Source of the DNA: Umbribacter vaginalis
Lineage (GTDB): Bacteria; Actinomycetota; Coriobacteriia; Coriobacteriales; Eggerthellaceae
DNA length: 64,000 nt
Direction of reading: 5' to 3'
NCBI GenBank assembly: GCA_001552935.1
Contig: KQ959677.1
Location: 169,863 to 233,862, forward strand
In this document: one piece after another, positions 38,395 to 48,080 of the stretch
How positions within the stretch are numbered: position 1 is the stretch's first letter
Layout of the letters: every line of letters starts with the position of its first letter
Translations under genes and position numbers: made by a program
The notes under the pieces: generated by a model
Databases searched by the model: none
Told to the model about the DNA's origin: nothing
What the model saw: the letters and a program-made list of their open reading frames with translations, nothing else

Positions 38395-38865
38395 TTAGAA
38401 ACGATAGTGCGAGAACGCACGGTTAGACTCGGCCATCTTGTAGAGGTCTTCACGACGCTTTACCGAAGCGCCTTGATTTTCTGCTGCCTCAAGAATTTCG
38501 TTAGCAAGACGCTCACGCATCGTGTGTTCACGACGTTTGCGAGAAAAGTCAACAATCCAACGAATTGCAAGAGTAGTTGCACGACGCGTTGGCACCTCCA
38601 TAGGAACCTGATAGGTTGCACCACCAACACGCTTGGGTTTTACTTCAAGTGTTGGACGAACGTTGTCCATAGCTTTCTTAAATACCGCTAAAGGATCTTC
38701 GCCTGTTTTTTCTTGAATAAGATCGAAGGCACCATACACAATATTTTCGGCAAGTGATTTTTTACCATCAAGCAATACCTTATTAATAAGCTGGGTAACC
38801 AAACGATTGTTAAATTTGACATCCGGCACAACATCATGTCGGATAGCTGCTGCACGACGCGGCAT
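38395..38865 (-). CDS. rpsG: 30S ribosomal protein S7
   Basis: Nucleates assembly of the 30S head. [35 protein letters not shown] and [25 protein letters not shown] are signatures. 156 residues; GGAGATCAT precedes the ATG. Confidence 0.97.
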   Translation of the reverse strand: MPRRAAAIRHDVVPDVKFNNRLVTQLINKVLLDGKKSLAENIVYGAFDLIQEKTGEDPLAVFKKAMDNVRPTLEVKPKRVGGATYQVPMEVPTRRATTLAIRWIVDFSRKRREHTMRERLANEILEAAENQGASVKRREDLYKMAESNRAFSHYRF

Positions 38866-38954
38866 ATGATCTCCATTTCCTTGTGCGCACTTCTGATTTG
38901 GGTTTTACTTAACCGCAAACCATTAGGTAATATACCCGTGCGACTTATCGATTA

Positions 38955-39326
38955 CTATTTAGGGCGCTTAGCACCATAACGACTACGAGCCTGTTTACGG
39001 CCATCAACTGCTGAGCAGTCGAGAGCTGCACGAATAACTTTGTAACGAACACCTGGCAGGTCTTTTACACGGCCACCACGAATAAGCACCATTGAGTGCT
39101 CTTGGAGGTTGTGTCCAATGCCAGGAATGTAAGCGGTTACTTCCATGCCATTTACAAGACGAACACGGCAAACCTTACGCAAAGCTGAGTTAGGCTTTTT
39201 CGGCGTTGTAGTGTAAACACGCGTGCATACACCACGCTTTTGTGGGTTGCCCTTTAAAGCAGGAGTCTTTTTCTTGTCAACCTGCTGTTGGCGGCCCTTA
39301 CGAACCAACTGGTTAATTGTAGGCAA
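38955..39326 (-). CDS. rpsL: 30S ribosomal protein S12
   Basis: Decoding-centre protein and classical streptomycin-resistance locus. [43 protein letters not shown] and [13 protein letters not shown] are diagnostic; both conserved lysines are present (sensitive-type). 123 residues. The start codon is TTG at 39326, with AAAGGAG upstream, unusual for so highly expressed a gene. It heads the str operon. Confidence 0.97.
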   Translation of the reverse strand: MPTINQLVRKGRQQQVDKKKTPALKGNPQKRGVCTRVYTTTPKKPNSALRKVCRVRLVNGMEVTAYIPGIGHNLQEHSMVLIRGGRVKDLPGVRYKVIRAALDCSAVDGRKQARSRYGAKRPK

Positions 39327-39516
39327 CGTTTCTCTCCTTTGTAACGAAATCCAACACTAATACTGTATGAAACGCAGAGCATATCGGTCTTTAAACAAGC
39401 ACGTTGTACAGGCATATTGTCGCGGGTACGATGTGGTTCATACGAATGAACAACTGCAAACGCGATCAGCCAATACATGCGCACATACAGCAGTACCCAT
39501 TTATTGGTGCTTTGGC

Positions 39517-39545
39517 AAATTAACACCCGCCATCAGGCTTGTCAA
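39517..39545 (-). promoter_or_regulatory. Candidate promoter of the str operon (rpsL)
   Basis: On the minus strand a perfect TTGACA (39540-39545), a 17-base spacer and TAATTT (39517-39522), giving a leader of about 185 nt. A 7-bp inverted repeat TTTACCT/AGGTAAA (39576-39598) lies about 30 bp upstream of the -35. Confidence 0.55.
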
Positions 39546-39863
39546 ACGCCACGCACCCGGGAGTATCTACTCACGTTTACCTTAAATATGCAGGTAAATT
39601 GCGCTTTAAGGAGCAACAATCCCGCATAAGAAAAAACATCTCCAAAAAAATTACATAAACACGTGTACAAGTGCTTGTATGACAGCTTCTAAAAACGCAG
39701 TTTAAGCACTGTGGTGCGGGTGCCACTACTGAGCTACAGAAACGCAACCCAGCACGATACTGATTGGGAGTACGTTCATTGCGCAGCAACGAAGCCTTTA
39801 TCAGCGCCGCGCAACAAAGGTGTGCAAGCCACGGGATGTGTAAGAAATGCGTGTAACGTGCGC
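39546..39863. other. Gene-free stretch upstream of the str operon
   Basis: Between the rpsL promoter and the pyrophosphatase stop I see no coding region. It holds the TTTACCT/AGGTAAA inverted repeat and a tRNA-like remnant (39685-39743, minus strand). No convincing terminator for the pyrophosphatase gene was found. Confidence 0.5.
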
Positions 39864-41255
39864 TTATGAACCTAATACGCGTGCTGCAATTTGCTTCTTG
39901 CGAGAAAGCACACCTGGCATCCACGTTCCGCCTTGCCCGCTACAACTAATATTAAAGATACGATTTACAAGGTCGCGATTGCCTTCGCACATCAGCTGGG
40001 TGCCTTCTTGCATAATGTCAGTAAGCATCAAGAGCACAAATTCATACTGCCCCTGAGCAAGCAAACGCTTCATTTCCTGACGAATTTCATCTTCACGCTC
40101 TATACAGGCAGGTAAATTAACAGTTTCATGTTGCGCAATTAGAACAATTCTATCCCCCATCTGAAACTCTTTTGCGTCTGCGCCTACAAAGCGCTCGATG
40201 GGCATCTGCGCATCATCACCACGAAACTGAAACACAGCGAGCCCAAATTCAAGTGCATCGCAGCCAATAATATCAGCCAAATAGCGTGCAATTTCATGAT
40301 CGGTCTGTGTTGTTGTGGGCGACTTTAACATAACAGTATCGGTCATTACGGCCGATAGCAGCACTTCTGCAATAGCACGCGGGATGTCTACGCCTTCACG
40401 CTGAAACTCCATCGTTACAATAGTTGCCGACGAACCAACGGGGATATTCAAGAATTTTATGGGGTTTGAGGTTGTAATATCTGCAATACGGTGATGATCG
40501 ATAATCTCAACTACCGACGCTTCATCAATACCCGCAGCTGCCTGCCTGCGCTCGTTGTGATCTACTAAAATTACTTGACGCGAATGTGGTTTTGCAATAT
40601 CAGAGCGCGTAACAATACCGCGCACATACCCCGCTTCATCAAGCACGACAGCTTCACGCAGCGAAGACGCCATAATATCGTCAACCACTTCGCTCAAAAT
40701 AAGATCTTCTTCCAGAATAAGAACATCAGTTTCCAGCACGTCAGCAACGCTTTCGTTGAGCGATGCCAATAAATTATGCGCAACGTCATCTTGCGTTTTA
40801 TTATCGTCAAGCAAATCCGTGGCTGCAATATAGCGCTCAGCAATCATGCGTGTTGTAATAAGGCCAGCATACGTGTTGTCGTCGTTAGTAACGATAAGCG
40901 CACGAACGTTGTAACGGCGCAGCATACGCCCTGCATCCATAAGCGTTGCTGAGCGCGAAATACAATAGGGATTACGTGTCATAACATCACAAATACGCGT
41001 GTGAACATGTGAAATAAGCCGAGGTGCTTCAAGATTATTACGCTCAAACACCCCTTGCGTTTCAGGAGGAAGCGGCCCTAAGCGACATGGGATATAGGTT
41101 GGTTCAGCTGCATCTGAACATATATCGGCTGCGTTATCAGACGCATTATTTCGAGTGCGGCGCTCAAGTTCGTTTTTTAAATACGCATACGCATACGCAG
41201 CACTTATGGCATCATTATCAGGGTTTTTGTGTCCGACAACAATAACGGGGGGCAT
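39864..41255 (-). CDS. ppaC: Manganese-dependent inorganic pyrophosphatase with CBS domains
   Basis: Family II (DHH) pyrophosphatase, hydrolysing PPi to phosphate. The metal site is GHKNPDNDA (H9, D13, D15), and VDHNERRQA and IIDHHRIAD complete the DHH motifs. Two CBS domains are inserted between the first motif and VDHN (VMTRNPYCISRSATLMDAGRML and VLETDVLILEEDLILSEV), without an evident DRTGG domain; such CBS-PPases are regulated by adenine nucleotides. The C-terminal DHHA2 domain follows. ATG 41255 (463 residues) has AAAGGAG upstream; the frame is open for 23 more codons that lack conservation. Confidence 0.93.
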   Translation of the reverse strand: MPPVIVVGHKNPDNDAISAAYAYAYLKNELERRTRNNASDNAADICSDAAEPTYIPCRLGPLPPETQGVFERNNLEAPRLISHVHTRICDVMTRNPYCISRSATLMDAGRMLRRYNVRALIVTNDDNTYAGLITTRMIAERYIAATDLLDDNKTQDDVAHNLLASLNESVADVLETDVLILEEDLILSEVVDDIMASSLREAVVLDEAGYVRGIVTRSDIAKPHSRQVILVDHNERRQAAAGIDEASVVEIIDHHRIADITTSNPIKFLNIPVGSSATIVTMEFQREGVDIPRAIAEVLLSAVMTDTVMLKSPTTTQTDHEIARYLADIIGCDALEFGLAVFQFRGDDAQMPIERFVGADAKEFQMGDRIVLIAQHETVNLPACIEREDEIRQEMKRLLAQGQYEFVLLMLTDIMQEGTQLMCEGNRDLVNRIFNISCSGQGGTWMPGVLSRKKQIAARVLGS

Positions 41256-41405
41256 ACGAAGCTCCTTTGTTCGAAGTATGACAGCACACGCCACAGCGCA
41301 ATACCACCTAAGGCTTTTATGCACGTGTTAATACACGCAATGCTGCAACACACACTATTACAAAAAATATCTAATCACTATACGCATGAATAAGCCATTT
41401 GTGTG

Positions 41406-43859
41406 TTACGAAATTTTAACAACTGGTGCAAAATCAACGAGCAATTTCTTCAGCTTACCACTTGTAAAACGAACATACATAGAATCGCCAACAACGCGTG
41501 TTACTTTTCCTTCACCATAAATTTTGTGACTTACTCTATCGCCTGGTTCAAAATGTTTCGACTGCGAACGATTTGTTTGAACGCTCATAGCACGACCTGC
41601 TTTTTCACGAATACGTTCGGCAGCACCATGAGCACTCGAAACGTGGAACACGCCTCCTGCTCCTGCTTCACATCCCGAACCTGCAATACCATGTCTACTT
41701 CCGCGCTTCTCCCAACCGCTTCCGCTAAATCCCGCTGAGCCAATACCTGCCATACGGCAAAGCGCATCTGGGATTTCCTCAATAAATTGCGATGTAGGAT
41801 TACAATGAGTTTCACCGTAGAGCGTACGTTGCTGCGCGTGCGTCAAAATAAGCTTCTCACGCGCACGCGTAATAGCAACATAAGCTAAGCGGCGCTCTTC
41901 TTCAAGAGATTCGTGATCGAAAAGTGCACGTTGAGTCGGGAAAATGGAATCTTCCATGCCCGAAACAAATACACATTTGTATTCAAGACCTTTAGACGCA
42001 TGAATAGTCATAAGCGTAACCGCAGCATCACCCTGCGCTTCGCTATCAAGATCGGTACGCAAGCGCACCCATTCTACAAAATCGGCGAGTGAATCGCTGC
42101 GCAAAAGATGAATTTCAGGCGTATCGGCATCAGAAGCGGAATCAGGAGCAACTTCAGAAACGGCAACAGGCGCGCTATCAGGTGTCATAGTATCAGCATC
42201 TACACCAGCGACGTTTTGCGTAGCTGCAACGCCATCGTCATTAAACGATTGAACAGATAACTCAACACCTGGTGCTTCAAAAAACACTTCATCGGTTGCA
42301 TGCGTATCCATAAATTCATCGCATACGCCTAACAACTCTTTAATGTTATCAATACGTGAAAGTGCTTCGTCGGTTCCTTCACGCTGATAGGCAGTTATAA
42401 TGCCAGCTGCATCGATAATAGCTTGAATTTGCGCACGTAAATTTGGGAATTCTCCCTTTGAAACCTGAAGCACATTAAGAAAGTCGTTAATCGATTGTGT
42501 TACTTTTGCGCGCAGCGAAAGTTCAGCTGGAGCTATACGGAGTGCTTCTACGAAGCTTATATCAAAGGTGCGTGCAAGCGCTTCAATATGTTCAATAGTT
42601 GTTTTACCAATACCCCGTCGAGGTGTGTTAATAACTCGTTTTGCTGCAATATCATCAGCAGGATTGACACACAAACAAAGATAAGCCATGACATCCATAA
42701 TCTCTTGACGTTCAAAGAAGCGCGTTCCACCAACTATGCGATACGGAACACCTGATCGCAAGAACATATCTTCTAACATACGGCTTTGTGCATTAGTGCG
42801 ATAAAATACCGCAATATCGTTATATGAAATGCCCGAGTCGTGAAAAAGCTCTATGCGCCCAGCAATCCAGCGCCCTTCATCGCGCTCATCTTGAGCAGCA
42901 TATATCATAAGAGGATCGCCATCAGGCCCGTTGGTAAATAGCGTTTTCGCTTTGCGGTTAGTATTGTTCGCAATAACAGCATTTGCTGCAGCTAAAATAT
43001 TTCCATTACTGCGATAATTTTGCTCTAGGCGCACGGTATGACATGATGCATAATCGTGTTCAAACTCTAAAATATTGCGAATATCAGCGCCGCGCCATGA
43101 ATAAATTGATTGGTCGTCATCGCCTACTACCATCAGGTTTTTAAATCGCGCAGCCAGCATAGAACACAAGGTGTACTGCGCATGGTTCGTATCTTGGTAC
43201 TCATCAACCAAAATATACCGAAAGCGGTCTTGATAGGCATAGCAAATATCGGAATTATTTTTTAGCAATAAGTTGGCGTATAAAAGCAAATCATCAAAAT
43301 CAAATGCATTTGATTTTTTCAAGCGCTCTTGCAGCATTTCATACACACGTTTTGTTGCCTGATCGATAGGATCGTGTTCGCTCACAACATAATTACCGGG
43401 TACAATTAATTCATTTTTCGCTTTTGATATGCGAGAACGAAGCGCTTTAATAGGATAGCGAGAAGGATCAAGGTCAAGCTCTTTGCAAATATCTTTCACA
43501 AGACGGTTTGAATCAGCATCATCATAAATAGTAAAATCACGCGAAAAACCCAGGCGCTCAGCGTGCGCTCGTAACATGCGAACGCACATACTATGAAATG
43601 TTGATACCCACATGCCACTTGCTTCATTGCCAACAAGCTTAGCTAAACGCTCACGCATTTCACGCGCTGCTTTATTGGTAAACGTAATCGCTAAAATATT
43701 CCACGGAAAAACACCTTTCTCTTGCATAAGATACGCAATACGATAGGTTAATACACGAGTTTTTCCAGATCCAGCTCCTGCTAGTACCAAAAGCGGACCC
43801 TCAGTACACAGTACGGCTTCGCGTTGTGCTGAATTGAGTGCGTCAAGATCAAGTGCCAT
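41406..43859 (-). CDS. pcrA: ATP-dependent DNA helicase PcrA/UvrD
   Basis: Superfamily 1 3'-5' helicase of repair and replication restart. Motif I AGAGSGKT (28-34), motif II VDEYQDTN, motif III GDDDQSIYSWRGA, motif IV QNYRS, motif V TIHASKGLEYKCVFV and motif VI VAITRAREKL are all present. A Ser/Asp/Ala-rich insertion of about 60 residues (about 42,115-42,300) precedes motif V. The C-terminus has the PcrA Tudor-like domain (PGDRVSHKIYGEGKV). ATG 43859 with AAAGGAAG gives 817 residues; the 49 open codons upstream are not conserved. Confidence 0.95.
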   Translation of the reverse strand: MALDLDALNSAQREAVLCTEGPLLVLAGAGSGKTRVLTYRIAYLMQEKGVFPWNILAITFTNKAAREMRERLAKLVGNEASGMWVSTFHSMCVRMLRAHAERLGFSRDFTIYDDADSNRLVKDICKELDLDPSRYPIKALRSRISKAKNELIVPGNYVVSEHDPIDQATKRVYEMLQERLKKSNAFDFDDLLLYANLLLKNNSDICYAYQDRFRYILVDEYQDTNHAQYTLCSMLAARFKNLMVVGDDDQSIYSWRGADIRNILEFEHDYASCHTVRLEQNYRSNGNILAAANAVIANNTNRKAKTLFTNGPDGDPLMIYAAQDERDEGRWIAGRIELFHDSGISYNDIAVFYRTNAQSRMLEDMFLRSGVPYRIVGGTRFFERQEIMDVMAYLCLCVNPADDIAAKRVINTPRRGIGKTTIEHIEALARTFDISFVEALRIAPAELSLRAKVTQSINDFLNVLQVSKGEFPNLRAQIQAIIDAAGIITAYQREGTDEALSRIDNIKELLGVCDEFMDTHATDEVFFEAPGVELSVQSFNDDGVAATQNVAGVDADTMTPDSAPVAVSEVAPDSASDADTPEIHLLRSDSLADFVEWVRLRTDLDSEAQGDAAVTLMTIHASKGLEYKCVFVSGMEDSIFPTQRALFDHESLEEERRLAYVAITRAREKLILTHAQQRTLYGETHCNPTSQFIEEIPDALCRMAGIGSAGFSGSGWEKRGSRHGIAGSGCEAGAGGVFHVSSAHGAAERIREKAGRAMSVQTNRSQSKHFEPGDRVSHKIYGEGKVTRVVGDSMYVRFTSGKLKKLLVDFAPVVKIS

Positions 43860-44122
43860 GCTCTTCCTTTCTGTTGAAATTTTATTATATCGACAGCACC
43901 GCATGAATAGTGCACACACCCACACGTTTACGGAAACTACAAAGCACCAGAAATGTCTAAGAAAAATACCTAAGACAAACGCATAACGCGCTGTAACATC
44001 AAACATGAAATATTTCGTATATTTCTGAAAAGCTCACAAAAAAGCACTGATGTTGTTCATTTCTGCTGTAAAATGTCACTGCTTAACTACGAAGAAACAT
44101 ACTACTACCTCCAAGGAGACTC

Positions 44123-45169
44123 ATGGATCTTTCATTAGCTGCGTTTCTTGAACAAGTTATTGCCTATCCAACGCTTGCTGTAATAATCTTGCTCGTTCTT
44201 GGAGTTACTGTTATATCAGGTGCAACCGATGCGCCAAATGCTATTGCAACAGCGGTATCAACACGCTGTATGACGCCAGGATGTGCGCTTATCGTAGCTG
44301 CAGTTTTCAATTTAGTAGGCATTATTGGCATGACGTACATTTCAACTGCCGTAGCACACACCATGTTTTCAATGGTCAATTTTAACGGCGATACTCACCA
44401 TGCTCTACTTGCACTTGAAGCAGCCATGATTGGCTCAATTATCTGGGGAATTGTGTGCTGGTTTTTCGGCATACCAGCATCAAAATCGCACTCGCTGATT
44501 GCAGGCATTACCGGAGGCGCCATCGCGCTTAACGGTATTCAAGGCGTTGTTGCAGCTGAGTGGGTTAAAGTTATCTATGGAATGGTATTTTCATTAGCTG
44601 CAGGCTTTATAGCTGGCTGGCTGATACTGCGCATAATTGAGAAAGTTTTTGCGTTTCTCGACCGTAAGCGGGCTGAACGCACTTTTCGCATTGTACAAAA
44701 CATAAATGCAGCGCTTCTCTCGTTTTTACACGGTGCACAAGACGGACAAAAGTTTATGTCTATCGGTATGCTAGGCATTGCACTTTCCTTTGGCGCAGAA
44801 GAGTTTTCTACATCAACGTTCCCTTTATGGTTTATGGTTATTTGCTCGCTTGCCATTTCACTCGGAACGTTTTTAGGCGGGCGCCGCATCATTAAATCGG
44901 TAGCCATGGATATGGTGAAACTTGAAAAACATCAAGGTGCAGCAGCAACAAGCAGCACCATCATTACGCTTTTTATTGCAAGCATGACAGGTATGCCTGT
45001 GTCAACATCTCATGCATCAACTGCCTCTATTATGGGTGTTGGTGCAGCTCATAGTATACGTCGTGTGCGGTGGCAGGTTGCTGAACATATGGTGCTTGCC
45101 TGGGTTCTTACTTTTCCGTGTTGCGGATTTATCGGCTTTCTGCTGGCACATATCTTCATGCTGTTTTAA
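44123..45169 (+). CDS. pit: Inorganic phosphate transporter, PiT family
   Basis: Cation-coupled phosphate permease with two PHO4 repeats. SGATDAPNAIATAVSTR and HGAQDGQKFMSIGMLG are the repeated GANDVANA-type motifs, and MTGMPVSTSHAST closes the second. About ten helices, 348 residues. CAAGGAG precedes the ATG. No DUF47/PhoU-like partner is adjacent. The 263-bp gap to pcrA holds a possible -10 TAAAAT (44069-44074) and nothing else recognisable. Confidence 0.93.
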   Translation: MDLSLAAFLEQVIAYPTLAVIILLVLGVTVISGATDAPNAIATAVSTRCMTPGCALIVAAVFNLVGIIGMTYISTAVAHTMFSMVNFNGDTHHALLALEAAMIGSIIWGIVCWFFGIPASKSHSLIAGITGGAIALNGIQGVVAAEWVKVIYGMVFSLAAGFIAGWLILRIIEKVFAFLDRKRAERTFRIVQNINAALLSFLHGAQDGQKFMSIGMLGIALSFGAEEFSTSTFPLWFMVICSLAISLGTFLGGRRIIKSVAMDMVKLEKHQGAAATSSTIITLFIASMTGMPVSTSHASTASIMGVGAAHSIRRVRWQVAEHMVLAWVLTFPCCGFIGFLLAHIFMLF

Positions 45170-45341
45170 TACACACACCACGACGCTGAACGCCCAAAAT
45201 GGTAACAACGCACCTATGTGCTTAATTTATGAGGTGGGATAGTTTTATTATAGATACGGAGCGTTTAAACCACTGATGTGTTAAAACTCTCTACACAAGG
45301 TACAATGATGTGCGCACAATCAAAAAGAGGAAAGAGGAGCT

Positions 45342-46217
45342 GTGGATACTGATCGCATTTTTGTAAACAGAAATTTAGCCGCCATGCTTAAAGGCGGCGT
45401 TATTATGGATGTCACTACTCCTGAACAGGCACGTATTGCAGAAGCTGCAGGAGCATGTGCTGTTATGGCACTGGAGCGCATTCCTGCTGATATACGTGCT
45501 GCAGGTGGCGTTAGTCGCATGAGCGACCCAAAGATGATCAAAGGCATCCAAGAAGCCGTAAGCATTCCTGTGATGGCAAAATGCCGCATTGGGCATTTCA
45601 TGGAAGCACGCATTCTTGAAGCGCTCAATATCGACTATATCGACGAATCTGAAGTGCTCTCCCCTGCTGACAACATCTATCATATCGACAAAACGCAATT
45701 CGAAGCTCCTTTTGTATGTGGCGCTCGTAACTTAGGTGAAGCACTGCGTCGTATTGCCGAAGGTGCATCGATGATCCGCACGAAAGGTGAGCCTGGAACA
45801 GGTGATGTTGTACAGGCAGTATCGCACATGCGTCTTATCCAAAGCGAAATTCGCCACGTTGCTTCACTGCGCACCGATGAACTTTTTGAAGAAGCAAAGC
45901 GTCTACAAGTGCCTCTTGACTTGGTACAATACGTGCATGAACACGCCAAGCTACCAGTCGTAAACTTTGCGGCAGGGGGTGTAGCAACACCAGCCGATGC
46001 AGCTCTTATGATGCAACTCGGTGCAGAAGGTGTATTTGTTGGTAGCGGCATTTTCAAGAGCGGAAACCCCGCAAAACGTGCTGCAGCTATCGTAAAAGCA
46101 GTTACCAATTTCAATGATGCATCTCTTCTTGCTGAAATTTCTGAAGATTTAGGTGAAGCAATGGTAGGTATAAATGAGCAAGAAATAGAAATTTTGATGG
46201 CACAGCGCGGGGAATAA
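45342..46217 (+). CDS. pdxS: Pyridoxal 5'-phosphate synthase subunit PdxS
   Basis: Synthase subunit of the DXP-independent PLP pathway, condensing ribose 5-phosphate, glyceraldehyde 3-phosphate and ammonia from PdxT. The TIM barrel shows [10 protein letters not shown], the catalytic K80 in [28 protein letters not shown] and the second lysine K148 in [11 protein letters not shown]. 291 residues. The start is GTG at 45342 with AGAGGAG. It is followed after 13 bp by pdxT. No PdxR/MocR regulator is adjacent. Confidence 0.97.
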   Translation: MDTDRIFVNRNLAAMLKGGVIMDVTTPEQARIAEAAGACAVMALERIPADIRAAGGVSRMSDPKMIKGIQEAVSIPVMAKCRIGHFMEARILEALNIDYIDESEVLSPADNIYHIDKTQFEAPFVCGARNLGEALRRIAEGASMIRTKGEPGTGDVVQAVSHMRLIQSEIRHVASLRTDELFEEAKRLQVPLDLVQYVHEHAKLPVVNFAAGGVATPADAALMMQLGAEGVFVGSGIFKSGNPAKRAAAIVKAVTNFNDASLLAEISEDLGEAMVGINEQEIEILMAQRGE

Positions 46218-46230
46218 GCAAAGGTAACAC

Positions 46231-46842
46231 ATGAAAAAACACGTTGGCATTGTATGTGTTCAAGGAGCGTTTATTGAGCACAAGCATGCACTTGATGCAC
46301 TGGGGTGCACGTGCATTGAAATTAGAAACCGCTCTGATATAACAAGCGATATTGATGCGCTTGTTTTACCTGGTGGAGAATCGACTGCACAATCGCGTCT
46401 TTTGCACGACTTGCGGCTGTTTGATACGCTCAAAGAACGTATAGAACAGGGTATGCCAACGCTTGCTACCTGCGCTGGTCTCATTTTACTTGCAAAAACC
46501 ATTGATGGAACTGGTGATTTACAAGGATTAAACGAGAGCGCAGCGAACAAACGGCTTGCTGTTGAAGGATTTCAAACGCTCAACGTATGCGTTCAGCGTA
46601 ATGCATATGGACGTCAGTTATCTAGTTTTCACACGCAGCTTTATTGTGCCCGTGCTGGACGTGAACTTCCTGCGACGTTTATACGTGCACCGCGTATAAC
46701 GAGCTGTGGAGCTCATGTAGAAGTGCTTATGCAATACAACGAGAGCGCTGTTGCAGTTCAACAAGACAATCAAATTGCCTGCACGTTTCATCCAGAGCTT
46801 GATTCCGATTTGTTTTTTCACAAAACACTTATCTCGCTGTAA
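46231..46842 (+). CDS. pdxT: Pyridoxal 5'-phosphate synthase glutaminase subunit PdxT
   Basis: Class I glutaminase that channels ammonia to PdxS. GIVCVQGAFIEH starts it, LPGGEST is the oxyanion segment, C81 in ATCAGLI the nucleophile, and H187/E189 in TFHPELD complete the triad. 203 residues. It forms an operon with pdxS and ends at an intrinsic terminator. Confidence 0.96.
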   Translation: MKKHVGIVCVQGAFIEHKHALDALGCTCIEIRNRSDITSDIDALVLPGGESTAQSRLLHDLRLFDTLKERIEQGMPTLATCAGLILLAKTIDGTGDLQGLNESAANKRLAVEGFQTLNVCVQRNAYGRQLSSFHTQLYCARAGRELPATFIRAPRITSCGAHVEVLMQYNESAVAVQQDNQIACTFHPELDSDLFFHKTLISL

Positions 46843-46902
46843 ACTATACGTGCCTCATTACCAACAATACGCACGCTGATGAAGTGACAGTTATATAAAA
46901 CG

Positions 46903-46930
46903 AAAAAGGGTGTGTGTTCATGCCCTTTTT
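46903..46930 (+). terminator. Intrinsic terminator of pdxST
   Basis: Perfect AAAAAGGG / CCCTTTTT stem with a 12-base loop and a T-run, 60 bp past pdxT. Confidence 0.85.
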
Positions 46931-46958
46931 CTTGCATACTAGTAAGTGAGATGCTCAC

Positions 46959-47897
46959 ATGCACAAACATCGTCATTTGGTTTCTACCTTTGTACTCGCA
47001 CTTGCGTGCATAGTGCCCCTCAGCTGTACTTTAAGTGCTTGCGATACTCAGCAAAGCTCATATGAAAAACTTGGCTACCATACGCCTGGTTACGAATTTG
47101 ACGAGATCGAACAAAACAATAACGACCTTGACATCAATATTCCCAGCGAAAAGAAACATCTTGAACTTATTAATGCGGCGCGCGGAGAATTTGTGTCAAC
47201 TCAGTTTGAAGACAGTAAACATTTACCTATTCGCTACTCGTATAAGCTGCCCGAACATTACCAAGACGGAAAAACATATCCGCTGGTAATTGCACTGCCA
47301 GGACTTGATGCTATGTGGCATGGGGAAGACTACCGTGATGAAAATTTACTCGAGCCGATTGTAACAGCATGGGATAACACTGACGAAGAGCTTATCGTTG
47401 CATCAGCTCAATTGGAAGATTGGGGCGAAAACGGATCACGTCAGGCTATTGAACTAACACAAAAATTGCTTGCCGACTTGCCTGTTGATCGCACGCGTGT
47501 GTATGTGACAGGATTTTCATCAGGTGGCGAAATATGGACGCAAGCGATTACCCTCCACCCTGAACTGTATACGGCATATTTACAAATATCTGCCCAGTGG
47601 GACGGACGCATGGCACAAACATGTAAAGCGCGCATTCCTATCTATTTTTTGGTTGGAGAAAGCGATTCGTTTTATGGATCTGATGAAACGCGGCGCATCT
47701 ATCGGCAAATGTATGACATTTACCGCGAAGAAGGTTTAAGCTCGTATGAAATTGACGAATTATTGCAGCTCAATGTACTTGACGATTCATTTTTTGATGC
47801 GCGCGAACTTGACTATCACGGTGGTGCACAAGAAGCGCTGCTGCGTTTTCCAGACATAACAGCGTGGCTCTTATCGCGCCATAAAGCTCAGCTGTAG
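46959..47897 (+). CDS. Lipoprotein alpha/beta hydrolase (PHB-depolymerase/esterase-like)
   Basis: Predicted surface lipoprotein. The signal peptide ends in the lipobox LSAC with lipidated C28, followed by a hydrophilic linker. The hydrolase domain has an oxyanion segment PLVIALPG, the nucleophile in VTGFSSGGE (GxSxG), an acid candidate in GESDSFYG and a His in DYHGGAQEALLRF near the C-terminus, so the triad appears complete. It resembles the esterase family that includes PHB depolymerases and feruloyl esterases; the substrate is unknown. 312 residues. The ribosome binding site is weak. It stands alone downstream of pdxST. Confidence 0.82.
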   Translation: MHKHRHLVSTFVLALACIVPLSCTLSACDTQQSSYEKLGYHTPGYEFDEIEQNNNDLDINIPSEKKHLELINAARGEFVSTQFEDSKHLPIRYSYKLPEHYQDGKTYPLVIALPGLDAMWHGEDYRDENLLEPIVTAWDNTDEELIVASAQLEDWGENGSRQAIELTQKLLADLPVDRTRVYVTGFSSGGEIWTQAITLHPELYTAYLQISAQWDGRMAQTCKARIPIYFLVGESDSFYGSDETRRIYRQMYDIYREEGLSSYEIDELLQLNVLDDSFFDARELDYHGGAQEALLRFPDITAWLLSRHKAQL

Positions 47898-48080
47898 CGA
47901 ATAACATACCACACTGCAATGAACCAAGCTATAACACGTCCCTCTTCGGCAAACAACTACTCCACATACGAGCATGCACGGTAGTTCATCCTGCATAATG
48001 GTGCGTGCTGCATAATACTTCCTCGTACATGGCGCGTCATCCTGCACGCCGATTCGTACTCTCTTCTCTTTCGTCTTACA

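Noticed and set aside
44045..44085. Possible Pho-box-like repeat upstream of the phosphate transporter
   Set aside because: CTGTAAAATGTCAC resembles part of a pho box, but no second well-spaced half-site fits, so I did not call it.
47898..48080. Repeated CTGCATAAT and CATCCTGCA words between the esterase and membrane protein genes
   Set aside because: Only two short copies each, with no regular spacing or palindrome; probably chance.
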